Assembly: GCA_032719365.1 (NCBI GenBank) | Contig: CM064866.1 | Location: forward strand, 4,879,781 to 4,943,780 | Source of the DNA: Prinsepia uniflora | Lineage: Eukaryota; Streptophyta; Magnoliopsida; Rosales; Rosaceae | Reading direction: 5' to 3' | Length of the DNA: 64,000 nucleotides | In this document: positions 12,457 to 23,830 of the stretch, in pieces | How the letters are laid out: every line of letters begins with the position of its first letter | Position numbering within the stretch: the first letter of the stretch is position 1 | Position numbers and translations under genes: made by a program | The notes under the pieces: model-generated | Databases searched by the model: none | Seen by the model: only the letters and a program-made list of their open reading frames with translations | What the model was told of the DNA's origin: nothing

Positions 12457-13199
12457 TGTGCAGTGTGAGTCGTGAGCGTGTTCACGGGCTAGAGAGAAAA
12501 TGAGATTGGGAGGTGTAGGCTGATCCAATTAAAGAGAGAGGGAAAAAGAATGAACGGCCCAGATTAAATCTCACCAATGAGATTAAGGGTCCAGATCAAA
12601 AGATGCACTAAGTGGGATTTCTTTATATTTTTTAATCCAATAATTTAATCAATCTGACCAATCCAGATCTGATCCCAATAATTAAAGGTTAGTGGTCCAC
12701 GTGTCCCACTCAGAAATTCAGACCAATCAGAGAACGCCACGTGTCCACGCCTCGTAATGCGTGCATAACGAAACCAAACTTCCGTGACCCATAACTTCGT
12801 CGTCGAATCTCCGATTTCGGCGTGCCGCCTGTCGTTGGATTCGCATCGACGAAACCTACGTAACGGTCCTTGGCCCTCGGCCATCGGACATCCTGGTCAA
12901 AAAGTCAACATTTGCCCATATATCGTCCAAATTACGAAAATGCCCCTGGACTTCCGTACATCATAACTTTCACCACGAACGTCGGAATCGAACGTGCCAC
13001 CTGTCCATGAACTCGTGACGTCCCGAACTACGTCACGGTCATCGGTCAAAGTCCATTTGACCATCCGAATTAAAAGTCAACGTTTTGCCCACACCCACGG
13101 TCATTTTGCACAATTCGTCCGAAATCGCCCAACTAATCCCAGATTAGTAAATCACAATTAAATATTATTAAATTCCGATATTCGGGACGGGTCGTTACA
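12457..13199 (-). other. Remaining part of LTR A right of element B
   Basis: This is the 5' terminal portion of LTR A in minus orientation. It has two GTCAACA/TTTGACC modules near 12890-13090 and the terminal sequence that reads TGTAACGACCCGTCCCG on the minus strand at 13199. No gene is present. Confidence 0.8.
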
Positions 13200-13790
13200 G
13201 TTAACCACACATCATATCAAATAACCACTCGGGGATACAACATATGAGTGACCACCAAGAGATACAGCATCTGGGCGTAACCCAGACAACTCAACCATTT
13301 AGGGATATAGCGGCCAAGAGGTCGCCCAGTGATACAAGATCTGGGCGTGACCCAACAATCCGAGGATGGTTGTTCACAATACATCACATCACATCACACT
13401 TACCAAGAAACCATATTCTTATATCTCATATTAATTCCAAAATCAAATCCAGAACACAACATATGCAATTTCCTCATAAAACGTGCATTAAAACATTATT
13501 GTAAAATCATCCAAAAATCACTATTATGGAGTAACACACTTTATAACGCGCATAAAATATTTTCAAAAAAATCACAATTCAAAACTCCGGGTCTAAACCC
13601 AAAACATAACTCGAGCTCTGGTAAAACGTGCCATTAAAATAATCCATCAAATCATAAAAATTCATATAATATCAAATATCTTCAAAATCACATACAAAAG
13701 CATTTAAAACAATTAAATATGCATGCATAATAAGTTTGAGGAAGGAAAGGTCTACTCACACTCGATCCACGTAGTCCGATATTGACTTGC
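13200..13790 (-). mobile_element. Fragment of a related LTR (K)
   Basis: It shares blocks with LTR E (AAACCCAAAAC and GTAAAAYGTGCCATTAA near 13594-13640) and ends with ATGCATGCAT at 13719-13728 and the GTCTACTCAC variant at 13750-13759. These match the inner-block right border of the long LTRs in minus orientation. No clean LTR end or TSD is visible. Element A appears to have inserted in or next to this older copy. Confidence 0.55.
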
Positions 13791-13799
13791 ATGCATTTT

Positions 13800-13918
13800 T
13801 TTGTGACAGCCTATCATAAACCACTTTTAGGGTATTTCCGGTACTTTAGAGTCAATGTTAGATGGGAGCAGGGCACATCCCCGATAGGTCCCAAGGGGGA
13901 TCGGGATGGGTCATGTTA
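13800..13918 (+). mobile_element. Degenerate LTR 3' end (L)
   Basis: GATGGGAGCAGGGCACATCC followed by GGGGGATCGGGATGGGTCATG resembles the 3' end of the H and A LTRs, in plus orientation, with a decayed terminus near 13918. It is too short and diverged to class further. Confidence 0.45.
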
Positions 13919-16744
13919 CTTGGCTTCACTATATGTTGACTGCCTTTGCTGGCTTCCGGTCGGAACCTTCCACTTGAAGTATAAAAATGGTTGTATAAAA
14001 ATATTACTGGTTGAAATGGATTACGAGACAAAAGAAAATGTTGCAAATTTCAGAACATATCAATAAGATTAGAAATTGTTTAATTATTTATATATATCAA
14101 ATAAATCAGTGATGATTTAAAACTTGAACTATAGGATATGGTGAGATGCAAACTGTTGATGCACAAAATGTGCCAATTTAGGGGACGAATTTTATTCAGT
14201 CACGATCCTTGGACGTACCTGCAAAATAGGAAAACTGATCGGTCGGTCAGAGGTAGGCACCGGTATGATACCAGCTTATGGGTACTTCGACGTTCAAATC
14301 AATGGTGGGTCTGTGTAATAGAGTGAGTGGTGAATATTAACTCTTAAAGGTAAATGTAAATAGTTAATGCTTAATTACTTTTATAGGAAAAAGTGAATTC
14401 CTTTTGTATAGGTGTGATGTGTGCAATGAATTTATTTCTCTAATATGGAATAATAAGTATTCACTGTGAAATCGACACGTGAAAGATTGAGATCTATCCA
14501 CGTATAGAGTTTGGCCATGCCTTACTAAAATTTGTATGTGTAAATGGACTTGAGCTAGAGATATTAGGTCTCAAATCGATCTGAATGGATATCGTATCGA
14601 CACGAGCATTATTCAACAGTGCATTAACAGCAATTAAATAAAGTGATTGCAAGTTAGCTCCTAGAATAACTAATAACGAAGCACCGTGCAGCATATAAAT
14701 AATATTTTCTAAAAGTATTTGCAAATCCATTAAACTTTTAAAGTGCTTTATTTTTATCCAACTTAACAATTATTGGTATATTGAATTTCCCCATTTAAAG
14801 TTCTAAACATAACGTGAGAGTATTGTAGAATTTATGATAATCCAATAAATTATTCGTATTTTGAATGTCCCCATCAAAGTTGCAGAATTGCAGATGCAGT
14901 GCAGCAGAGATGGGTGGAAGCGAGAAATCCAGCTAAGTAAGGCCGATGAGAGTGACTTGGGGTGCAAGGCGATGATCGAGAATCTTTGGACTTTGGAGGC
15001 CAACTGGCGGAACCCTAGTCTATGGTTGCAGTCGGATTTTCTTGTAGTCAGTCTTTGCTGCAGTGGCAACGAATAGACTACACAGTGGACGCAAAGCACG
15101 AGACACACCAAATCCAAAACGCAAACGCAAACGCAAACCCAAGAAGGAGGAGAATACCAGCGGCATCAGCAGCGGACTCAATGAAGCCAACCAATTATTG
15201 CTTCCCACGCTGCCCGACACTCATCATACCCTCTCCCTCTTCCTTCCCTCTTTCACGCTTCTCCATTGCTTTCCAACTCTCCTCAGTATTCAATCCTAAC
15301 GGAAGTATGTTTGGATACAGTAATTTTATTGTAATCAAGGGAATAGGAGACGGTATTTATCTTATTCCAATTTTTCCATTCTAGTTGTCTTAAAAATAAT
15401 TGTTTTCTTTCATCTTTAACTTTTCTTACATTGAAATCGGATCCATTTTTATATTAAGTAGTTATCTAATCAATATCACTCAACAAATGTGATAAAAATA
15501 TGTGAATTTAGTACAATATTAAAATATTAAAAAAATTAAAAAATATTTAGTAAATTAATTTTTCCATATTTACTCGCAAAATATTTTTAATAGATGAATT
15601 TCACATGAAATTTTTAACGGCATATTTCAAAATGGGTAACGGATTGAACTAATGGGAAGTGTTAATGATTTTCATTATTTATTTTATTTTATTATATTCT
15701 AAAATTATCTTACAATTTTTATAATAATGATAAAGTTAGTCCAAAAAATGAAAAATATGGTGATATATTATTATAACTCAAATTTCTAGCCTACAATTGA
15801 GAAAGTGATGATAAATTATTTTTTAATAGATAAATTTTTTCAAAAAATGAAGAAAAATACTTTATTTATTTTTCAATAAATCAAATCTTTCAACAAATGA
15901 GATGATAATAACAAAAGAGCTAGATGTTAAGAAAACTGAAGAAAAAAATGTATTTTAATAATTAATTTATTTTTATTCTGATTAGCAACAGTTAATAAAT
16001 AATAACAATAAAAACCATCATAATGTATATTCTGATTATATATAATTAATATACATCTCAATGAAAATGATTACACATTTTATTAATTATTTATTTATCT
16101 AAATGTCTATTTTTTCTATTATTTATTATTTTCATTGCTGGAAAGTCTTTGAATTTATTGAGAGTAGGGGAGTAAATTTTAATGGGAAAATGTGTGTCAA
16201 ATTTTTCATTTTGGTAATAGATTAAACGGATCCAAACAAACAATAATTAAAGTCAGATAAGAAAATTTAGTATAAAACTTTTTTTTTTTTTTCTGGCTGT
16301 AATTTGATTGTGTCCCATTTGGTGAATTTTGATTGTGGGCTTGGTAAACAGAAGTGTAACAGTGGATGATATGAGGTTGGTTGAGAGTGAGTACAAGTGA
16401 CGGCAATGCAATACTTCCCTTTTGATACGCCAGCAAGCGTCCCGCCCAAGACACCAAATTATCACCCCCACCCAGGCTCCCTCTACTCACATTTCGCCAC
16501 GTTACTAGCTACCTCCAGTAAATTAAATCCCTCTTAAATTAATTAATTAAATTATTAATTAGGCGGTAATTAATTATTGATCAGCTCCTGAGCCACGCGT
16601 CGCAAGCCAGCTTCGTCGTCGTACACAAAACCCCCCTCACACTCGGTACTCAAACTCGGTACTCACACTCCTCCATAAGAACCTCTCACTACTTGCAAAA
16701 TTCCTCCTCTCACTATTTCTCAACAAATTTGTCCCCTCGGTTCC
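13919..16744. other. AT-rich intergenic region and upstream flank of the Dof gene
   Basis: I see no supportable gene. The open frames near 14494-15384 have no recognisable domain; 15110-15140 is a short AACGCA repeat. About 15300-16230 is very AT-rich with loosely inverted ends (GTTTGGATAC near 15309 and GGATCCAAAC near 16229), which could be an old non-autonomous DNA element, but I found no matching target duplication. The last ~150 bp before the Dof gene has a CT-rich leader-like sequence with a direct repeat CTCGGTACTCA (16644-16670). Confidence 0.5.
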
Positions 16745-16789
16745 ATGCCAAAGCCCCTCTCCAACGACAACCACCGCGATGCCGTCTGA
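16745..16789 (+). promoter_or_regulatory. Overlapping upstream ORF at the Dof start
   Basis: An ATG at 16745, the nearest upstream of the Dof start, opens a 14-codon frame ending TGA at 16787-16789, eleven bases past the first base of the Dof ATG (16779) and in another frame. If the transcript begins upstream of 16745, scanning ribosomes that use this ATG would miss the main start, so it could lower translation. The transcription start is unknown. Confidence 0.5.
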
Positions 16790-17588
16790 TCAATCTCCAA
16801 CTCAAATCCGACCGTCCACCACCGCCAAAGTCGAACAGTCCATGGGCTTACCACCGCCCCGCCAAACCGACCCGATTGCCTGCCCGCGCTGTGATTCCAC
16901 CAACACCAAGTTCTGCTACTACAACAACTACAACTTATCTCAGCCCCGCCACTTCTGCAAGACCTGCCGCCGCTACTGGACCCTTGGTGGCACCCTCCGT
17001 AACGTCCCTGTCGGCGGCGGATATCGCAAGAACAACGCCAAGCGCTCTCGCTCCTCGAACTCCTCCTCCTCCGGCTCCCCTTCCTCTTCTTCGCTGACCC
17101 AGGAGGTAACCTCCGTCGCCCTACCAGTCAACCCGGCTGTAACCACAAACCCCATCTCGCCGTTGGCTGCAACGACGCCGGAGACGGCCTCCAATGACGA
17201 CCAAATTATGGACCTGATCGAGAACGTCGAGGGAATTGGGGGTTTTACTTCTCTGTTGAATTGTCAGGCCCCAGTATCTGCTCCGCCACCTCTGTTTTTG
17301 GCGCTCTCCGGCTATGGATACGGGTCAGGACCCACACATGGGTTTGATGAAGTGGGCAATTTTGGATATGGAGGCGGAGGGGGTTGGGCATTTCCCCAGG
17401 TCGGTGATCTTCCAGCTTCTGTCAATGCTAACAACAACAAGAATATTGCTTCTTCGGCTTCTACCGGATGCAACCCGTGGCAAATGGTGACAGGTTCTGA
17501 AAGCGGAATAATCTATGGGGATTGCTTTACTTGGCCGGAGCTTGAAATTTCCTCCACTACTACTACTGGAGGCAAAATCTTCAAGTAA
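16779..17588 (+). CDS. Dof-type zinc-finger transcription factor, Dof5.8-like
   Basis: A single-exon frame of 269 residues. Plant-specific Dof proteins bind AAAG-containing DNA in the nucleus through one C2-C2 zinc finger. The finger is complete: Cys35, Cys38, Cys60 and Cys63 (CPRC...CKTC, 21 residues between the pairs), with the family core KFCYYNNYNLSQPRHFCK followed by RRYWTLGGTLRNVPVGGG. A basic stretch (KNNAKRSRS, about residues 84-92) could serve in nuclear entry. Then come a serine run, a Gly-rich segment (about 185-210) and a C-terminal WPELEIS motif. The MPS.....RP start and the WPxLEIS end resemble the Arabidopsis Dof5.8 group. This start is chosen because it matches that N-terminus. 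One unusual residue is Tyr where many members have Cys or Thr after VPVGGG. The C-terminal part is assigned less surely than the finger. Confidence 0.93.
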   Translation: MPSDQSPTQIRPSTTAKVEQSMGLPPPRQTDPIACPRCDSTNTKFCYYNNYNLSQPRHFCKTCRRYWTLGGTLRNVPVGGGYRKNNAKRSRSSNSSSSGSPSSSSLTQEVTSVALPVNPAVTTNPISPLAATTPETASNDDQIMDLIENVEGIGGFTSLLNCQAPVSAPPPLFLALSGYGYGSGPTHGFDEVGNFGYGGGGGWAFPQVGDLPASVNANNNKNIASSASTGCNPWQMVTGSESGIIYGDCFTWPELEISSTTTTGGKIFK

Positions 17589-18607
17589 CTAAGAATAAGA
17601 GGCCCATATCTCTAATAAATTTCCAGAAAAGAAAAAGTTATTACTTTTTTACTGGGTTATGGTTTTAGGGCATTACTGAAAGTGTGGGCCGTCTCAAGTT
17701 GGATTTTGTTTGTCGACCGGTGGTAGTTATGGTCATTATGGTATAGAATCAGATGAGTATAGTTTACAGAAAGGTTGTTGCTTTAATTTTTACTTGCTGC
17801 TGTATCTTGTGTCGCTGCGTCTCAATTAATTAGGGTTTTGTAAATCTCTTGGGGCGACGATCACACGGCTTGGATCCAAACAGCTGCAACAAAGTACTAC
17901 TTTTTTTGGTATAAAACCCACCTAATTTTATTATTTATTTTATTCGTTTTGCATATATGAAACTTTTTGGGAGCCAGATTTGATGAAGAAATATCAGACC
18001 AGCAATATATTAATTAATCACTTGTCAGTATATATGCAGAATGTTAGATGGATATTGAGGCTGATTATATTTAATTTTAATCCGCCTTGGTCAAATTTTG
18101 TATCTTTAGGCAAATTTAACCTATCGAATTCAAGCAGCATTGATATTAACCAGACTTTTTTTCCGCAAATTTATGATATTTCTTTTTATCATAAAAAAAT
18201 TGTGATATTTTGTAGACCTGACAGCTTCAAAAAAAATTATGATATTTTGTAGGTATAGTGCAGTCAGTGATTATTTACTAATTAATTAAATGGACAGCTA
18301 CAAGTTAAAACTTAAAACAGCATTAATTAATATCCAATAATTTATATTAGTGCGCTGTGAATGGTTTAGAATTAAACGATGAAGCAACCTGCCACCTCAA
18401 GTGTTTTAAAGGTTTTATGGTTTTTGTTCTTGTGCTCAGTTTTTCATTTCCTACATTTTAAAATTTTAAATGTAAGTCGGTGATGACGCATGATACTGAA
18501 TAGAGAAGAAAATTTCAACTAAGAGCCACCGACCAGGCGGGGACCACTAACTCCATGATCATGCCAAGCATGCATGCTTCAATTCATTGTCGTTTTTAAG
18601 GTTCATT
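17589..18607. other. Dof 3' flank and AT-rich spacer
   Basis: It begins with the likely 3' UTR (an AATAAA near 17614), then AT-rich sequence without a recognisable gene. Its right end carries GTTCATT at 18601-18607, the probable target duplication of the LINE that follows. Confidence 0.5.
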
Positions 18608-20452
18608 TTTATACGAAGTCCTTCATTTGTGCTAAAGCTTAATGAGGTTATCTGTTCGTCTTCAATTCATTTGTTTAATTTTTACGTCCCCGACCAATTC
18701 ACAATTGGGTTGGTTGTCCCTGAGGAGATTCGGAAGGTGTGTTTCAAGTTGAACGCCGGCAAGGCCCTTGGTCCTGATGGTTATAATGCCCTCTTTTTTT
18801 TCAAAAGGCGTGAAATATTGTGGGTGCTCTTGTTATCCAGGCAGTGAAGGAGTTCTTTCCCACCTCAAAACTCCTTGGTGAGACCAACTCTACAATTGTG
18901 GCACTTGGCACTGATTTCAAAAGTGGCCAATCCTACCCATTGGAGGGACTTTCGTCCAATCTCTTGCTGTAACACAACTTACAAAATCATCACCAAAATC
19001 AATGCCAATTGCCTCAAGTTGATTCTGCTTGATATTATAAGTAACAATTAGTCGGCTTTCGTTTGTGGTCGTCGAATTGGGGACAATATTATGCTTGTTC
19101 AGGAGCTTCTCTACCATCTCAATTTTGGCTCACCTTGTTGTGCTATCAAGGTTGATCTTCTCAAGGCTTACGATTATGTTTTCTGGCAATTTCTACTGGA
19201 TGCCCTCTCTGCCTTCAAGTTCCCTGATTTGGTGGTACGTTGGATCCATGCTTGCATTTCTTCGGCTAGATTTTCTATTGACATTAACGGTGATCTTGCT
19301 AGTTTTTTCCCTGGTCGGCGTGGACTAAGACAAGGGGACCCTATGTCCCCTACCTATTTGTGATTATTATCGAGGTTCTGTCTCGGATGATTCAACGTGC
19401 TATTGCTGCAAGCCCTACTTTCCGGTATCACTGGAGGTGTGCCAAGGTTAATCTGTCCCATTTAGCCTTTGCGGATGACCTCTTTTTGTTTTCCCATGGG
19501 GACGTAACTCGGTCAATATCTTGAAGACGGTCTTGCTTGATTTTTCTGTGGCTTCTGGTTTGGTTCCTAATTTCACTAAGCGTTGCCTTTACACGACTAG
19601 GATGAGTCCTTGGTGTGCCAACTGTATTGGCCAGTATCTGGGAATGAAGATTGGGTCCCTGCATGTTCGCGCTCTCGGAGTTCCTTTGATTACGACTCGC
19701 TTGGGATATGGTGAGTGTGCTCCGCTCTTGGAGCATATTGAAAATATAATTAAAGGTTGGGAACATAGGTCCTTATCCATTGGTGGTCGTTTGTTGTTGA
19801 TTAAGGTTGTTCTTTGTAGCCTCATGGTTTACTGAGCATCTCATCTCTTCATCCCTAAGCTGGTCATTAAGGAGATTGAACGAATCTTCCAGTGGTTCCT
19901 TTGGTCTGGTCATGTTCATGGCTCTTACCATGCCAAGGTTTCATGGAAGTTTGTTTGTACCCCTAAATGTGAGGGTGGTCTGGGTATCAAGCGGCTGGCC
20001 CTATGGAATTTGGTTCTTATGTCTAGATATGTTTGGTTCCTGTTTGCTCTAGAGGGAAACAATTTATGGCTGAAATGGGTTAAGTCTTATTATATTTGTG
20101 ATGATAGCTTATGGCAGGTGAAGGCTCCCAACGTGTGCTCTTGGAATTGAAAGGAGTTCCTTAAAATTCGGGGGCTGGTTAAACCTTTCATACATGCTAG
20201 AATTGGCAATGGGGTGAATATCTTTATCTGGTATGATAATTGGTGCCACTTGGGGTACCACCTTGATCGTTTTGGTGGGTATGTTGTGCAGAATTCAAGA
20301 ATTCATGAGAAGACCTGGCTGGATCCTATTGTGCGTTACGGGAATGGGGCATGCCCCTTGACGAATGATGACAACTTTCGATCAATCCAGCAGGCGAGCC
20401 ATGCTTGTACCTTCATATAGGATTTATCGTATGGCTTGAAATTAACCACTTT
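18608..20452 (+). pseudogene. LINE reverse transcriptase, broken
   Basis: The frame segments match plant LINE reverse transcriptase in order: NAGKALGPDGYN (about 18752-18787, the family K-A-x-GPDG motif), a FVCGRRIGDNI-like region (about 19058-19090), AIKVDLLKAYDYVFW (19142-19186), GLRQGDPMSP (about 19320-19352) and the catalytic FADD at 19468-19479. In active elements this enzyme copies the element's RNA at the target site. The reading frame changes near 18840, 19020, 19360 and 19800, and there are internal stops. The N-terminal endonuclease is absent through 5' truncation. Confidence 0.88.
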
Positions 20453-23263
20453 TGACAGGATCCGCCCCGATCCCACAGGGACCACAAGGGGACGTGCCCT
20501 GCTCTCGTCTGACACCCAATAATTCATACCAATTTTAACCTCAAAACATCAAATGCATAAATAACCAAATTAAAGTCATACATCAAATCCGAATTAAACA
20601 GATGTCAGACAAGGGATGAAATCAAAAATTACAAGTTGCGAGCACGACTCTAACATAAACCTGCGGGTAAACCACCCAGCAGGGGTTCAGGTACGCAGAA
20701 GTAGATCTATGCCTCGGCCTCAGGTTCCTCCTCTACCTCAGTATCATGACCTAGAGGGGTTACCAAAACATTAAGGGTGAGTGGACCAAAACTCAAGTTT
20801 ATAAAATCATTTGATAAGTAAAACATATAATTTACCCCTTCCGTTTTCCAAACATGCATGCATCATCATTTAAAACCATAAATCATATAACATGAATCAT
20901 AAGGCATGTAATAAAACCATAAGTATAATTTTAGCCACTGCACTATACACTCCAATCCCGACATCCCCGATGTCTGACGTCCCTGACGTCCAATAAGGTC
21001 ACAATCACAAGGCTACGCGTGCCACTCGGGTTTCAATTCCGAGTTCAATCCCCGAACCCCGTTCGGGTACAGCATCCTCGATGCTTAGCGTCATAGACGC
21101 TGGACGTTCTAGACGTCCGTGACCACTCCGGGGTACCTCATCCGGAGGAGAGTATCATATGAATGGATCTATACAGTGCAGTACCAAATACATTTTATTG
21201 ATATCCACATACAAAGCATATATATACATAGATAAAATCCAAGCCAATCTTTAAGTTTCATCAGACGGGTCTCAAGCCCAAATACCGTGAAACGTGCCAT
21301 AACCATAATTTCCATATCATCAAAACTGTTATTTGTTTTTAGCATGTGAATAAATATATAAGTAAACCAGAAAACATTTATGCACGCAAGGGTTTAAGGA
21401 AAACGGCCCACTCACAGTACAATCCTGCTGAAAACCGAACGTATACCCTCGTTCAGGTACAATTGTACATTCCCTGTCATACCCAAAGTATACATAAATG
21501 TCAATACAAACCCCTAACATTTAACCATGAAACCCTAGACCGAAACTGGTCCGGAAAAGCCGCCCGAACGCGCTTCCCCAGGAAATAAACCTCATTTTGA
21601 CCAACTTAATGATCTCCGATCGACCCGAAACCACCGCCATTGGATCCGGATCGTCGAAACCTAAAGAATGGTGGTGGTCCCACCAAAAGTACTGTTCACA
21701 CACGCCCCCACGCTCCTGGTCAACTCTCTGGTCAACTGTGCTACAGTACTGCTGATGTCAGCATGACGTCACTGCTGACGTCAGCATGAAGTCACTGCTG
21801 ACGTCAGAATGACGTCATCACTGACAGTGTCAGAGGACACGTGTCAGCAGTCCATTGATCCCTGGTCTGACAGTTTCTGACATGATGACGTCATCATGAC
21901 GTCACTGCTGACGTCAGCATGATGACATCATCAGCTACAGTAACCGAGTCAGAGAACCGGGTCACCGCAGACCCACGGCTCGACCCTGATCACAGATCGT
22001 GATTCCGACCACCATTTCAGGTGGGATTTGTTCCTATGGACTCGTCTCTACCTCATCAATGGTTCTGTGCAAATAAAACTAGATTCTAGGTTGAATAAAC
22101 TACCTGAAAATCGACGGGAAGGTTGGCTGCCGGTTCTGGTTATCTTCTCCAGCCAGTCGTCGAGTTTCCAGCCACGGTCCTTGGTTCAAACTGGTCGTCA
22201 AGGTCCCCTAAATGTGTCATAACAACAACCAAACAATTTCAACGTAAAAAACGGACGTTTCGAAGCAGGGAAGGAAATCGGGCACTCACGGGTTTTTCGT
22301 CCTACTGCCGCCGTACGCCGTCCAGTTCAGTTCTGGGTCGTCCTGTCGTCACAGTGAACCCAACCGTACGTTGGTTCGAATCCAAGTGTGAAGGTTTGGA
22401 TGGTTTGGGTGGTTTGGGTTGTTCGGGTTTCTTCTCGGGTCTGGGGGAAATCTGGCTTTGCAGGGTGGCTGTGGAGTGGTGGCCGGCGTCTGGGGGTGGC
22501 TGTTGGCTGCCTGGGGTGTGAAGTTGAGTGGTGAGGTGCTGGTGAGTTGTTCCAAGAAGTAACCGTGCTAATCGGGTTGAGAGAATGAACATGTAGGTGT
22601 ATGGTCGCATGGTTTTAATACAGAATATGCATAAGTAATCAAGGGCCAGGATTGAATCTGACTTAAGATTCAATGGTGAGGATTAGATCTGGAGATTTTC
22701 AGATCAAGGGCTGTGATTAAAAGGTGATTTAAATTCTAAATAAATGCTTAGTGGAGCTTGATCCAATCTAACCAATGGGTGAGTGACACTTGTCACTCAC
22801 CAGGTGTCCTCCAATCAGATTTCCAGAATAAAATATTTGACACGAAAACCGAGACACGAACCTCCCGATTTCACGTTTCTGACCATAACTTCCCCGTACG
22901 AAGTCCGATTTCGGCGTGCCGCCTGTCTACGGACTCAGGACATCGAGACCTACCTAACGGTCCTTGAGTGGCGTGGAAATTAGTTGTCAAACGAAAAGTC
23001 AACATTTTCGCCCCAACCGTCCAATTTACGGTAATGCCCCTGAACTTCCGATAGTCATAACTTCTTCCTTGATCGTCCGAATTGGACGTGCCACCTGTCT
23101 ATGAACTCGTGACGTCCCGAACTACGTCACGGTCATAGGTCAAAGTCCATTTAACCCACCAATCAAAAAGTCAATAATTTGGCCATACCAATCACAAGGG
23201 TAAAAGCGTCAATTCACACATTAATTTACAATATTAAAATCCTCGAGTTTCCGGGGTGTTACA
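20453..23263 (-). mobile_element. Solo LTR C (TSD ACTTT)
   Basis: A 2811-bp LTR that reads TGTAACACCCCGG at its minus-strand 5' end (23263) and ends CCTGTCA at 20453. Perfect 5-bp duplications ACTTT flank it at 20448-20452 and 23264-23268. There is no internal region or second LTR, so it arose by LTR-LTR recombination. It shares a block of some 200 bp (TGACGTCCCTGACGTC to CTCATCCGGAGGAGA, about 20940-21150) with LTR A (3360-3560). The inner block runs from GTGAGTGGAC (20777-20786) and ATGCATGCAT (20854-20863) to GCCCACTCAC (21406-21415). It also has a TGACGTCA array at 21764-21916. Confidence 0.95.
21764..21916. promoter_or_regulatory. Array of seven TGACGTCA palindromes in LTR C
   Basis: Perfect TGACGTCA occurs at 21764, 21776, 21799, 21810, 21886, 21897 and 21909, mixed with near copies (TGATGTCA, TGAAGTCA, TGACATCA). 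TGACGTCA is the C-box/as-1-like site bound by TGA-class bZIP factors. The array lies in the LTR's regulatory half. Enhancer function is inferred, not shown. Confidence 0.7.
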
Positions 23264-23823
23264 ACTTTGGATCGGATTGGCCGGTTCTCTAACCATATGT
23301 CGATGTTATGTTCCCTTTGTGGTCTTCAGTGTGAGTCCTATGATCATCTTTTCTTCAAGTGTAGATTCTCTTCCTAGATCTGGAATAACGTTTGTGGTCT
23401 CACAAGGGTTGTGTGGAGCTCTGCCCCGTGGCCCTCTGCGGTGCTTTTCTTTGCGTCTTTATGGAAGGGCAACACGTTGGCGGTTACTGCGGGTCGTCTT
23501 GACTTGGCAGTGGCAGTGTTTTCTATTTGGCAGGAAAGGAATAATTGCCTCTTTGGTGGAGTTCGGCGTTCCCCCATGATGGTTTTCAACCTTTTTATTT
23601 CTCTTATTCGGGGTAGATTGAGCTCCTTACGGTTTCCTCATTTCTCTGCAAATTCTTGCATTGCTGAGATATGGCATATTGATTGGTAAACTGAAGGTTT
23701 AGCGGTTGTGTAAGTGTCTTCTTATCCCTCTTTAAGGGTTTTCTATCTTTTGCTTGTTGCTGAGCTTTTGCCCCTGTTGGCTTTGCCCCTTTATTTATTG
23801 ATATTGATTTAACAAAAAAAAAA
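23264..23823 (+). pseudogene. LINE C-terminal zinc-binding region and 3' end
   Basis: This continues the LINE after solo LTR C. CSLCGLQCESYDHLFFKC (about 23305-23358) is the Cys/His zinc-binding motif (zf-RVT) found at the C-terminus of plant LINE reverse transcriptases. A frameshift follows near 23400. The tail has a T-rich 3' UTR and ends with the A-run at about 23813. Confidence 0.85.
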
Positions 23824-23830
23824 GTTCATT

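Larger units (their letters stand above)
2897..13199 (-). mobile_element. LTR of Gypsy-like element A, split by element B
   Basis: On the minus strand the LTR starts TGTAACGACCCGTCCCG at 13199 and ends TGTCA at 2897, next to a primer-binding site. Removing element B and one copy of its duplicated target (5122-12461) leaves about 2963 bp, close to the ~3.07 kb LTRs of B. Inside are the family landmarks: inverted GTGAGTGGAC/ATGCATGCA pairs at 3105-3183 and 4106-4143, a three-unit GGGCCC repeat near 3834-3917, CACGCGC motifs near 4441-4460, and paired GTCAAA/TTTGAC motifs near 13030-13085. It has no coding capacity. The second LTR is not in the window, so its TSD cannot be tested. Confidence 0.85.
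18608..23823 (+). mobile_element. 5'-truncated LINE, interrupted by solo LTR C
   Basis: A dead non-LTR retrotransposon. It starts within the reverse transcriptase (no endonuclease region), carries the RT and a zinc-binding C-terminus, and ends in a short A-run at about 23813-23823. A likely 7-bp target duplication GTTCATT lies at 18601-18607 and 23824-23830. Solo LTR C (20453-23263) splits it. With C and one ACTTT copy removed, the C-terminal frame continues across the junction. Several stops and frameshifts show that it is inactive. Confidence 0.85.

Noticed and set aside
15022..15384. 120-codon frame with a Ser/Pro-rich, transit-peptide-like N-terminus
   Set aside because: No domain, no convincing splice partner, and overlapping frames on both strands of similar length.
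15300..16230. Possible non-autonomous DNA element with GTTTGGAT ends
   Set aside because: The ends match only loosely and no target duplication is visible, so it is mentioned only within the spacer.
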